NCBI GenBank assembly: GCA_905221605.1
Contig: CAJNDS010002332.1
Span: forward strand, 134,001-198,000
Direction of reading: 5' to 3'
DNA: 64,000 nt
Source: Symbiodinium natans
Lineage: Eukaryota > Sar > Dinophyceae > Suessiales > Symbiodiniaceae
Below are positions 34,614 through 45,358 of this stretch, piece by piece. The first letter of the stretch is position 1. Every line of letters begins with the position of its first letter. A program made the position numbers and the translations under genes. The notes under the pieces were generated by a model. The model saw nothing but the letters and a program-made list of their open reading frames with translations. It was not told the origin of the DNA and did not search any database.

Positions 34614-37085
34614 TGAATATTTGTTGTTTTTCGTTGTTTGGGGTTCAAGGTTTGTTTCCTTCCTGCACAGCTGGATCTGATCTTAAAGCTTCCCTACAGT
34701 CCGACGTGGACTCCGGGTTCTGCTGCTTGCCTGGCCTTCGCGCGTTTCCGCGTGCATTTGTTGTCCTGGCAGCAGACTTGCTTGTCAGTGCTCTAAACGT
34801 GCATTGGCTGCTGTGGCTCTGTGCCTAAGCTCCTTCAGCCTTCATGCTGGCAATGTGCAACGACTGCAAGGGGTTTTGAGGGCACCAAGGGAATTACACT
34901 ACGGCCTCACAGTATGACTTCGGCCCGGACCGGGGCGCAGCTGGACTGCTCGCAAGAAACACCTGTTCTCAAACCCACAACCAATCCATACCGATCCCCA
35001 CACCCCAAGCCCCAAACAGACTTCCATCAAGGAAAGGCATCGCACCAGGCTATCTGAACACGAGGGAATCCTACGTCTTGTTGTTGGAGAGCGTGTTGGA
35101 TGCATTTTTCAAAGGGAGCGAGTTTAGTTTATGGGGGTTCTCTCTCATGCTAAAAAAAGAGCTTCTGCTGATTCCATTGGGACGTCTTCGGCCTTCGGGG
35201 CTTGGCATCGAATTCGATGTTACAATGTTGGGTTCCCCAGAAGAGGCCTTGAGCCCTGAACCCGTGTTTTTTTTTTCGGATTCCTGAGCCCTTGCAGCCT
35301 GCTTCAAAGTCCTAGCCAGTAGCCGCAGCCTGCCTCTGCGCGATCTCCACTATCGTCCACAAGAAGTATGACGCCGACCTGAACTGCGCAGTGAAAACGA
35401 CTCCGAGAGCCCGAGTTGTCCTCCTGCATGTGCCCTTTTCAATGGTATTTCATCCGCATCTGCAATCGAGGGAAAGTCCCTAAGCTTTCAGCCCCAAATC
35501 CCTACTGAAGTGAAGAAGGGGAGAGTCTCAAGCGTGTCCTACCGAAACCACAGCCCTGAAGAGTGTGAACTGCCAGGCTGTGCGGTCACCGGCGTCTCTG
35601 TGTTCATTCAGATTCCTAGCACGCCGAAATCAAGCCCCGGCATGGCCTGCAGGGTGGAGCCCTCCCGAACAGGGACCTCAAAACAGCAGCCAGCATGCAG
35701 GGCGCAAGGATTGCGCTTTAAGGAGACGAGCTCTCTGCTTCTGCTTTTGTGGCTCATTGGTGACCCTTTTGCTGAAGCAGGAGCCATGCAACACAGGGAA
35801 CAAGGCATCCCGGAGTTCATCGAAGGTATCATACAGGGGTAGAAAGATACCAGCATGACTAGTGTAAGAACCAATATTCTTTTGATGTTACATAAGCTAT
35901 ATCTCAGGGACTCAGCAATGCAACAGCACAGTCATCTACTAAACTTAGAGCCCGCCAAGTGTGAAGCGGAGCTCAGACCGCAACCCAGATTCGTACTTTG
36001 ACAGTCGCAGAGTGCACCCCGACACAACTTCTTCGGCAAGGGAAGATTAAGGTCAACAACGTCAGTGCTTGAACTTGGAAAGGGGCGGCTGTGCAGGTTT
36101 AAGGGCGCAGGGCCCGATTATCGGCTTGTTTTTTCACCCCGCCTGTATCGAGCCTCTGCGGCTCTGATCCGTGATGGAGCCGGAGTGCGGGGAGTACTTT
36201 TTGCTGAACTATCGCCGGGGGGCTCGGAGAATGGGTTCAGATTGGACGCTTGTGCCCAACTGACACGCGCCAGAGCGGAAGTGGTGGCGTTTTTGGCTTC
36301 GATGATGCCTTGTGGACCTCACCTTCAGCTAGTGCTCATGCGGAGGAGTTCACAGGGGTGTCATGTGGGCTCCCATTGAAGGGAGCCCCGCTCGATTTGA
36401 AAGAGGCTGCTGGTCTGGTGGTCGGGATTTCATGAGGGTTCGGGAAGCTTTCTTCCATTGCTGTTGGCAGCGGCAAAGGTCCAGCGCCCCTGCCCCTCAG
36501 CATCGAGAAGCTGCAGGGAAAGGCCCACGAGGCCCGGAGATTCGGGAAGCGTTTCGCGACCCTATTGCCTTGCATACAAAACGAAGAGTACGAGCGTGCA
36601 GTTTCATCCCAGGTCCACTGGGTGCTCCTAGCTCCCCTAGCTCCGGCCGTCGGCCGTAGGCCTTAGGCATTCTCTAATGATCTCTAATGCTACTGTATCG
36701 ACGGCTCAACGTATCACCTGTGACCCAGAAAGGCCCCTGAATCCCAAACTGACACTTCAAGAGAGCATTGGAGGCCGCGACCGTGCTTCCGCCGCTACAG
36801 CGCCGACCCTGCGAGTCCACCACCTCCACCACCACTCCCGATGGCCCGATGGCCAAGACGAAGGGGATGCACATCACACCCGAAACCCCTAAACCCCTAA
36901 ACTGCCCCAAGCCCTGCAAACCATAGCCCCTGAGCCGGAACCTCCAGCCTGGCAGGCAGTCCCAGAATGGGCTAACCCACCCTCAACTCCAGACTCTGAT
37001 CACAACCCCAACCTGACAGACCCTGAGTCCCCACCCCGAGCCTTGATCCGAAGGGGCCCAACCCCACACTGCATCCCACGCTGCA
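34614..37085. other. No recognisable gene
   Basis: Only short frames of uncertain meaning (for example 35510-35842 and 36065-36379). CCCGAAACCCCTAAACCCC near 36885 is a reverse-oriented telomere-like word. Confidence 0.4.
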
Positions 37086-37141
37086 CACTTCGTCACTTCG
37101 TCACTTGGTCACTTGGTCACTTGGTCACTTCGTCACTTCGT
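37086..37141. repeat. 8-bp tandem repeat CACTT(C/G)GT, 7 copies
   Basis: Seven consecutive units of CACTTCGT or CACTTGGT. The three GG variants are together in the middle, flanked by two CG variants on each side. Confidence 0.9.
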
Positions 37142-38580
37142 CATAGGGCACCAACCCTGCAAACTCTTAGGAATGAGAAGCTTCAACTGGGGCTTGTTCG
37201 TTGAGGGCTTTTCTTGTGGACCCCCTTTTTCTTTGTTTCTTTTGGAAGGGACCCCACGAAAACACTAGTCCTGAGGGGCTGAACCCGAAAACCCTTGGAC
37301 CCCTAAAATGCGAGGCTCCAGCGGCCTTTTCCGTCTCGCGCCGCCACCGCCACCGGTGAACCAGCGAGGGCCCGAAATCATTCGGAATCTTTGTAGGATT
37401 TCGATGGATTTGGGGTGGTTCAAGGCTTTCAAGGCTGCGCGGCTTCGGGAAGCTTAGGGCTTAGGGTTCGGCATTGTGGCATGTCCTGTTCTCCAGCTGG
37501 AAAATCCCAAGTGCATGGCCCATGGGGACTACGCCCAAAGGCTGAATCCCTTTGGGAGCCCTCAAGTGCGGAACTCCAAAGAAGCCCCTGAGCTGCCAAC
37601 CCTAAGCCGTCTGAGCCCCCGCGCTGGCCTTTCACACCCTTGCCGGGGTGTGAATGAAGTGTGACTATCGTGGTGTGCATCAGCCTGGAACTCGAACCCT
37701 GACGCTCTACATGCCCTGTTCAAGGTTCAGCGTCGGCTCCAGGACAGCTCCAACCCTTGCAGCATGTGGCAGCTGATTTAGGGGCACCAGGGTTCCAAAA
37801 TGTCCTTCAGACCTTCAACTCGGTACCCACTTCTGGGCAAATCGGGAAAGGTATGACATACCATAGACAGTGAAAAAATGTTTAGTAAACGATATACACT
37901 CTGTGTTGTATATTGCCTACTATATGGTATGTTGTCTAGAGGCTAGTAGGACTGGAAGGAATCCTCTGGCAACAGGACGCCGGCCGAGCAGGTTGTGAAG
38001 ATCGAGACGCTCCAGGATTCTCAGCGATACGACACCTGTCGCATATGAAATTTGCAAAAGACTCTCACCGAGTGCAACAACATGCTTCAGGCTTCATGAA
38101 CGAGAACAAGCAGTTTCATGTTATGCATGATAGATGTGTGTTCTATGAATTATTGTATTATGCCACTTGTATATTGTTGTTGGGTACCCGGGTATCACCC
38201 ACTGCATTTTTGCAACATGCCTTGTTTGGGCACAAAAGTCTCCCAGAACTCATCAATCTTCAATATTCAGTTTCAGGACGAAAATTCAACAGTCTCCCCA
38301 GAATCTTTACTCTTCAGGCTTCAGTTTCAGGATTAAAAGTTCTTTGGAACCTTAAACTTAAAAACATGGATCTTGGGGGGAGTTAGCATGCATATTTATA
38401 TAGACATATGTATACAAATATTTTCTATTTTTCATTGTATATTTCATGTTTTTTTGTTGCATTATGTTGTCTGTTCATTATGTTGTCTATTGCCATATTC
38501 GGTACTCTATATTCTTTATAACATTCAAGATTGAGTGCTTTGTACATGCGCTAATTTATGTCGTGTTATAGAAGCTCTCC
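37142..38580. other. Intergenic; AT-rich from 37850
   Basis: From 37850 the DNA turns AT-rich and contains a 54-bp diverged duplication (units starting GTCTCCC at 38238 and 38292) and a doubled CATTATGTTGTCT word near 38475. A 113-codon ATG frame (38045-38386) spans the duplication but resembles nothing known. Confidence 0.45.
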
Positions 38581-39476
38581 CTCATTTCAAGCCTAGCGCC
38601 TGATGAACCCAAGTGGCTCTAATTCCCCCGGCCCTGGAGGAGGCCAAGCCCGCGAATTCCGTGCGCTCAAAGGCGGAGGATCCCGCAGCTTTGTGTTTTG
38701 CAGTCGGGGCATTGGCGCTTGGCGCTTGGCTTTGGGGGTGGCCCCTTCGGGGGCATCTTTGCCCGCAAACAGAACTCATGCATTCGTACAGGAGGTTGGG
38801 CGCTGTTGGCCCCCGCCAAACATCCTGCTGGAATTCTTCGCCCATGAAAATTTAAACGCTACGCGACCCGCCCCGGCCCAGCGCATCCACGTGAGCATGG
38901 TGATTCCGCAGCGCCCAAGTCGCTGGACCCCAAGCAATAAGGGTTGGGTTTAGGGTTTATGGTTTTTGGGTTTAGAGTTCAAGGTTCAAGGTTCAAGGTT
39001 CAGGGTTTAGACGGTGGGGGCAGAGGGGGGGAGGGGGCAGGGGGGGGGGGCAAGGGAGTGGGGGGGAGGGGCGGGGCAGGGGCGACAGAAGCAGGGGACG
39101 GGGCTGAACCGTCCGATTGCAGATCGTGGTCGCCTACAAAAGTTACTCGTACCCATTCCAGGCAAAAAAAGGGGGCCGACATGTGGCTTTGGGCTTGGGG
39201 GGGGGGTCACAACCTATACACCTTCGGCCCGAGGCCTCGGCGGATTTCCTCATTCTTGTTTCCTTTTTCCTCTTTCTGATGTCTATGAATATGGCGAGCC
39301 TGGAGCAGCAATGCAGCCTGAACTTCAGCTTGGCCATAAAGCTGCTCGCCCACCCTGTTGAAGCTCATACCATACTTGGGTAACATACCTGTATCGAAAG
39401 CCCGGCGATCGGCGAATACATCGCCGCGTCGACTTGGGCGAACCCCAAAAGCCACCTGCTTCCCCTCCATACTGTA
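38581..39476. other. Intergenic upstream of the Cys-repeat gene
   Basis: It contains telomere-like GGGTTTAGGGTTTATGG with a triplicated GTTCAAG at 38941-39010 and a G-rich tract at 39013-39110. A plus frame at 38603-38953 is open and GC-rich but unrecognised. Confidence 0.45.
38941..39110 (+). repeat. Telomere-like tract followed by G-rich tract
   Basis: GGGTTGGGTTTAGGGTTTAT runs into GGTTCAAGGTTCAAGGTTCA. After 39013, dense G-runs (GGGGGGGAGGGGGCAGGGGG and similar) could form G-quadruplexes. Confidence 0.6.
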
Positions 39477-39494
39477 TGGCTCAAGCCATTTTGG
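39477..39494 (+). other. Spliced-leader relic
   Basis: TGGCTCAAGCCATTTTGG combines the last nine bases of the dinoflagellate spliced leader (ending TTTTGGCTCAAG) with an adjoining internal piece of the same leader (CCATTTTGG). Relics of this kind are described for genes that passed through a trans-spliced mRNA, reverse transcription and reinsertion. It lies 63 bp upstream of the ATG at 39558, where a 5' UTR would be. Chance match of 9+9 bases in a row to one 22-nt leader is unlikely but not excluded. Confidence 0.55.
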
Positions 39495-39557
39495 ACCGAC
39501 CAGTTTGTCCGGATCGTGTCTCGCGCCCTGCCTTCGCTCCGTTTTCCATTCGTCACC

Positions 39558-40842
39558 ATGGTGGCACGCGAGGGACAGCTTCACTACGAAGGCGCCGAGG
39601 ATGCGGTTGAAGAAGTTCTCTTGTCGGAGGCTCCCGCTCATCCACCAAAAGGTTCCCGTTGGTACCTTGCCGGTATCAGCGTGGCCATGCTGGCCTTGGT
39701 GGGTTTGGCGGCGAAAGCTGCCTTTCCATCATCCCTCTCCTTCACCAAGTCCAAGAGCACGATCGGCCTGGACGAAGTGCAGCACTGGGAGGACATTCCG
39801 GGCATGGACCAGGTGATTCTCAAGGCGCAGAGCCTGAAGCATGACAAGCCCATGCGCAACCTCAACGACCTCTTCTATGATTCGCAGCCCGAGGAGCTGC
39901 CCTGGATCAGAACGGAGTGCGTCATCGACGTGGTTCAAGCAGCAGCATACCTCGACCAGGCCGTTGTCTTCCTCTACAAGGCCATCGACTACAACGGCCT
40001 TGAGTGCCCAGACAACTCGCCGGTGGGCTGCGCTGCCAGCGTTGCTGGCTTCATCACCTCCATCTCCTGGATTGCCTCGTACTTGTCCTTCGCAGCGAAC
40101 GCCTGTGGGCAGGCAGTCAACTCCGGGGCACTTTGTGCTGGCGACTTCACCGCCCTCATGGCCAACTTCGGAGAGATCGCCACGGTGGGCGCCGCGGTGA
40201 AGGCGGACTGCGACTTCGGGAAGAACGTGGTCAGCATCCTCACGAATCCGGACCCCGTGAGCCCGCCTTGGGCGCAGTTCGTGCCAGGCGGCGCCGGACC
40301 CGAGGCGGAGAAGATCCTGGCGATCAAAGGCCACCAGGAGGCGAACCGCAACCGTGGCTTCGACATCGCACAGTGCGTGGCGGACGTGACCAATTCGGCC
40401 TCGTACATCGTGCGCGTCATCCTCCAGATCCGCACCGCGGCTTCGGCCTGCCCCGACCCGAAGGCCTGTGCCATCAACATCATGAACATCATCTCGTCCT
40501 TCGCCTGGATCTCGCAGTTCACGGCGCTCGCAGTGTCGGACTGCCAGGTCGGCGCTGACCAAAAGGCCGGGAGTATCGAAATTGTGCTCCGTCAAGTACA
40601 GATTCTAACGAGATGCAGTGATGATGGCGGCTTTCTGTTATGAGGGTTCGGCTCCTCTTGAGATGTGGCGTCTTTTCTCTTATGAGGGTCGCTCCTAAGA
40701 TCTCCAGGCCTTGTGCACGGCCGACATCTCGGACATGGTCGCAGCGGTCACCAACGGCCCTGCCGCCGGCATCGCCTCCACCTCCGACTGCGCCGACCTT
40801 CCAGACCCATCCGCCGAGGAGATGCACCTCCCCATGGACTGA
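39558..40842 (+). CDS. Type II membrane protein with six Cys-x(24-28)-Cys units
   Basis: Exon 1 is 39558-40547, the intron 40548-40707 and exon 2 40708-40842, giving 374 residues. The ATG is in a good context (CACCATGG); the frame is open upstream but only from GTG. Residues 1-34 are acidic and soluble, and 35-56 (WYLAGISVAMLALVGLAAKA) are one membrane segment. The rest is probably luminal or extracellular. Cysteines pair off as 121/150, 158/183, 193/218, 273/298, 304/329 and 333/358. Five of the six pairs are exactly 25 apart, and each spans an Ala/Ser/Ile-rich helix. The three pairs of the first half (GALCAGDFTALMANFGEI) align with those of the second (QALCTADISDMVAAVTNG), an internal duplication. 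The sixth unit exists only if the intron is removed, which supports the splice. I recall similar Cys-spaced proteins in dinoflagellate genomes but no name or function. Codons are strongly G/C-ending, as in expressed dinoflagellate genes. Confidence 0.85.
40548..40707 (+). other. GT-AG intron, 160 bp
   Basis: TGCCAG|GTCGGC is the donor and ATCTCCAG|GCC the acceptor. Joining is phase 0 and yields SDCQ-ALCTADISD. The intron holds an imperfect direct repeat, TTATGAGGGTTCGGCTCCT (40638-40656) and TTATGAGGGTCGCTCCT (40680-40696), reminiscent of the internal repeats of mobile introns. Confidence 0.8.
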
Positions 40843-43800
40843 GGCGAAAGCCCAAGCGTCTGGGTTTTGCGAGGTCGACCCTGGTCTGGTTCAGCAGCAC
40901 TCTAGCAGCTAGCAGCACTCTAGCAGCTCTAGCAATTTCGAGTTTGGGTCTATTTGGGTTTCAGCGCTGATTTGAGTTCAGGCGTTGACCGGGTGCAAAG
41001 AACCCATCGATGCTCCAGGCACCGTCATGTCGTCGCAAGCTTTGGCTTATCTTTTCGGGGCCACCTCGAGGCACTTCTGTTTGACCCCGCGAAGATGTTT
41101 GCGCGATGCTTTTAGAGTAAATTTTGCAGAGACTGGTATAGACTTTCCATGCGTTCCGGCTGCAGATGACATCCACGTTGCTTCTCGACATGGTAGGCAG
41201 CCGTGGGCGCGGCAACACATCTGCCATAGGCGTTGTGTCTTGCCATCCTAAAAATGTTGGGAGCTCTTTCCTGCTACAAGTAGTGGCAGGTGAAATCGTT
41301 GACTCTACAGAGACAGTGGGTTGGCATGCCTCGCCTGGATTGTCCGAGCGTGGGCGACTAAAACCGGGAAAGATTGCCTCAGCCCAAGATCCCTAGAAAA
41401 CAACAAGCTTCATAGACCCTCACAACCTTTGGAGAAGAGCCTGGGACCTAAACACCAAAACCCTCTTAACAGCCATAGAAGCTGAAAAGCCGAAGTGTCC
41501 CCTTCGAAGCCGAAGACGCTCCCAAGACTTCCAAAGCCCAGGAGGAAGAGACTGCGGACTTCGGGCCTACGGGGGCCGTGTGCCTTGGCCTTCCTCGAAG
41601 CACTTCCTTCGTGTCAAGTGGTTTACCCTAGGAATCCCTGGGACTTCCGCGGATTGCAGAGCCGTGAAGGGTGGTGTGATGTGGCCTTCTTTTTGTTGCA
41701 GGAGGTGGCGCTGGTCACACTATAAGGCTGTTTTCGATTCCAGCATGACGTGTGCTCCACAGCGCCCCGAGGTTTGTGGATGATGAGGACTGCCGCGGTC
41801 AGTTTGTCAGGTTGTGCCACAGTCCTGTGGCCTGATCTGTCAAAAGAGCAACCTGGAAAATGCACAAACATCCCCCAAAGTTGTAGACTGTGAAAGAGCC
41901 AGAGAGCGAAGCCACCGAAGCGGAAATCTTAAGCCCGCCCCAGCGACTGAAGAAAACCCTTAGAAACCAGAAGCCCTGCAATGCGTATCGGGCTGCAGTG
42001 TGAGCTCTCTTGAAACAAATTGGCAGCCACATGGATGCGAAGCTGTCGATAGTGATGCGACACAGCTAGGGGAATGGCAAGGCAGAAGCTGTGCACGTAA
42101 TCCTATACGCTTTCTTGCGGGAATGACGGCCTCAAAAGCCCCTCAAAGGCCACAAAACGAGTCGGCGAATCGCCAGGAGTCGCTTCTCGGTGCGGCGGCA
42201 CCGGCGCAGCGAAAAGGCCTCAGCCTGGGAACAAGAGACCCAGACTCTGTCAGAGGAGAGCTAGTTTGTAATCAAGTTTGCTGTACACTTTGGATCAAGG
42301 ATTCAGGCCGTAGAGCCTACGGCTGCAGGCTTTGTGCTTGCGGCGGTGAGAATCGACGCCAAAGAATGGCAAGAGGATCCAAACCCCGTGTGGGACTTCT
42401 CCTGCCAGTTCCTTCGTCGAATGACACGGAGTCCTCCTTGAACCTTCAAACGCCCTAAAAACGTGAAGCCCTCTTCATGAGAGACACAGGATCCTCCAGA
42501 AGCGGACCTCGCTAGCATTGTCAAAGGGGACAATTGTCCAAGATGTTTTCTCTCTCATTTTGTGTTCGTCCCCTTGGTCGCTCGTGATGACTTTTGCATC
42601 CGTGTTGGGGGTCCGGTAAATTTCAGGGTGTCGAGGCCTGGGCAAGTCGATGCAAGTCACCTTTCCACAGGCAAGCCGCGCCCGGCCGACCTCGACGACG
42701 ATGCCGAGGCTTGTGGTGGGCTTCAGGCTTCAGTTGTGGGTGCAAAGGATATGGTCGGTTGGCTCGAGTTCAGGATTGGGGGCTTCGTGTGAGAGTTCTT
42801 GTGTTCTGGGTGAACTGCTTCGCCGTGTGCCTGCAAACTATAGCCTTCTGATTTCGGAGAAAGCCCCAAACCCGTGTAGCTGAATGCTGGGCAGTGCGAC
42901 GCAGGCTGAGGATGCGATGGATCGGAAGTACAGTGTCCAGGCCAGAAGAGGGTAATCTCATTTTGGTGTCGAGTTAAAAAGAGACACATGTTGCAAATAG
43001 AGGCTCGGCAAGGAGCACCAGTTCCAGTTCCAGCAGACAGCACGCTAAACAGGGTGAGCTCCAGCCGGTGGCAGAGCTGGCTACAAGACGGACAATCGTA
43101 ACTTCGACTTGTGTTGAGCTTCACTACGAACGAGAAACGATCAAGCCGAGTGGGGCCCCAGGGCCATCATCCAACTGTGAGTGCGATCCTGCGAAGACGG
43201 AGCCGTTCATTTCCCCCTGTGGCGAAGTTGCGCGCAAGCTCCGGCAGATCCCCCTTCGGAACTTCCCCTTCGCGGAATGTCCGGAATCATCCGCAATCGT
43301 CCGGAATCATCCGGAATCCTGGAAGGTTTGCTGAAGGATCGCCCTCTGAGGATCCTGTAGGGCTTAGTCACAGTCCTCGTATCCGTGTGCAGTTTACGGC
43401 GTCGCGACAGGAGCACTGCCAGGCTTTCCACCTGGTAGGAGGGTATCATCAATGACGCTCTCATTGCGCTCTCTTTGCGTTCTCTCTTCCTTTGCAACCG
43501 ACAACAGCTGGACCTGGTCAGGGATTAGTTTAGCCTAAAGGCGATCTGGTCAGTGTGCTCTTTCCCATTGCACATAACGAGTTGGTGTCTTGGTATCTCC
43601 CGACACTTGCATTCCCTTCAAGTGAAGTTCGAACAAAGCCCTTTGCATCTATCACTCCATCATGGGAGGAAGTTTGTGTTTCCCAAGCAGATCAGATTTG
43701 AATTCGACCGAATTCGGTAGTTCGGCAGATTCCAAAGGCTCGCGGGGCCAATGGATACAGTGGGTAAAAGAGGTCAGGGATTAGTTCAGCCTAAAGGCGA

Positions 43801-44337
43801 TCTGGTCAGGCAGACATTGAGTCTCCATGCAGATGCGCATCCGATAGTTTGCGCTAAGACAAAAAACAAGCTTACAGTCCCTGCCGTCAGATCCTCTTCC
43901 CCGCAAGCCTGCAGCCTCCTATGCAGGTCACGCCGCCGCATGAGGAGGAGTTAGGGTATTTTTGCTGTAGGAATGTTAGGGTAAGATGGGTAAGCTGTGT
44001 TGGGGTGCAGGGCAGATAGCTTTCTGCCGAAGCCCGAGTCTGGGTGATGCTCTAAGACTGCACTCGCAGCGTGCACGTTTACTCGAAGATGTCAGCATGG
44101 TGCGCAGTATCCTGAAAACCCAGGAGCACGCTGCCTGGCCTCCGCCGACGCCACTGCATGTGGCGAGCGAGGAGGATTGGGGGGCTGAGTGGTGGAGTGT
44201 TCGGGGTCCGGAGCAGTTTCAAGAAATCAAGGGCAAGGCAATAGGCTCGTTCTCTTCATGCCGTCCGGGCTTTTGCTCCATTTTGAGGTTTGGGCACTAT
44301 CTCGCTTGACTTCATGGCGTATGTTATTAACTTTTTT
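40843..44337. other. No recognisable gene; small repeats
   Basis: Immediately 3' of the gene, AGCAGCACTCTAGCAGCT is duplicated (about 40893-40935). CCGGAATCATC is repeated about four times at 43280-43320. A 38-bp direct repeat pair lies at 43517 and 43772. No protein family was recognised in any frame. Confidence 0.4.
43517..43809. repeat. 38-bp direct repeat pair
   Basis: Bases 43517-43554 and 43772-43809 (GGTCAGGGATTAGTTYAGCC followed by TAAAGGCGATCTGGTCAG) are identical except for one base. They bracket 217 bp of otherwise unremarkable sequence. Confidence 0.9.
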
Positions 44338-44398
44338 GCGGGGGTGGAGGGGGTGGGGGCGTGGGGGGGGTGGGGGGTGGGGGGGTGGGGGAGGGGCT
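44338..44398 (+). repeat. G-rich tract, G-quadruplex candidate
   Basis: Successive runs of 4-8 G separated by T, C or A over 60 bp (for example GGGGGGGTGGGGGAGGGG). Confidence 0.85.
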
Positions 44399-44940
44399 AG
44401 GAAGTTGTCCTGATGGGATGCTGCTTCCAGGTATGCATGGCATCATGCGAATCAAGAGGTAGCATGGGTGTAGCAGGTGTCCCACCAACTAGCTAGCACG
44501 TGATCTAACTTCGCACAAGGCTCCTCGAACTTCAGGGCACACTGTGCTGCTCCACTACGATACACGTCCGTGTTCATAGGGTAGTCGCCGGCTTCGAGCC
44601 CTAAGCCCTAAGCTCCCTGAAGGCCCATGAGGGCCCACGAAGACCCGAGGGTTCCATAGTCTTGTTCCCCAGGCCGTGGGTGATGCTGAGCCGCAGGACA
44701 CGCGAGCATGAAGCCAGAGAAGCCCCAGCTCCCAAGACCCAACTTAGATGAAAACTCTATCAGAGTTCTATTTGCTCATACACATAAATTAGTACAAGTA
44801 TGCAAGCTTGCGTCATAGTACATCGCCGGAGTTGCGTGAGACGGCAGTATGTTGTGCAAAAAATGAACACGCATACACAGATGTATGTGTATATGCAAAT
44901 GTGCACATAAACGTATGAAAATTCACATACACATACATAG
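44399..44940. other. No recognisable gene
   Basis: The stretch has mixed composition, with AGCCCTAAGCCCTAAGC near 44598 as a telomere-like word. Nothing else was seen. Confidence 0.4.
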
Positions 44941-44944
44941 CAAT

Positions 44945-45146
44945 ATGTGTGTGTGTGTGTGTGTGTGCGTGTGTGCGCGTGTATCTATCTATCTATCTAT
45001 CTATCCATATATATATATATATATATACATACATACATACATACATACATATACATGTATACTGTTAGTATGTATGCGCATTGCGTACATGCGTAAATAC
45101 ATATTCATATACATACACATGTATGTATATACACATGTATATCTAC

Positions 45147-45186
<40 letters not shown>

Positions 45187-45202
45187 GTGTATGTGTATGT
45201 GC

Positions 45203-45233
<31 letters not shown>

Positions 45234-45288
45234 GATGTAGATGTAGATGTAGATGTAGATGTAGATGTATATGTATATGCATATGTAC

Positions 45289-45344
<56 letters not shown>

Positions 45345-45358
45345 ATATATATATACCT
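44945..45358. repeat. Compound microsatellite (GT, TATC, AT, CATA, TATATG, GTAGAT)
   Basis: In order there are (GT)n at 44946-44980, (TATC)n to 45006, (AT)n to 45027, (CATA)n to about 45050, then long (TATATG)n runs interrupted by a (GTAGAT)n block at 45231-45266. Open frames across it encode only YVYVYV, ICICIC or HIHIHI strings and are not genes. Confidence 0.95.

Noticed and set aside
37086-37141. CRISPR-like array
   Set aside because: The 8-bp units are contiguous with no spacers. It is a simple tandem repeat.
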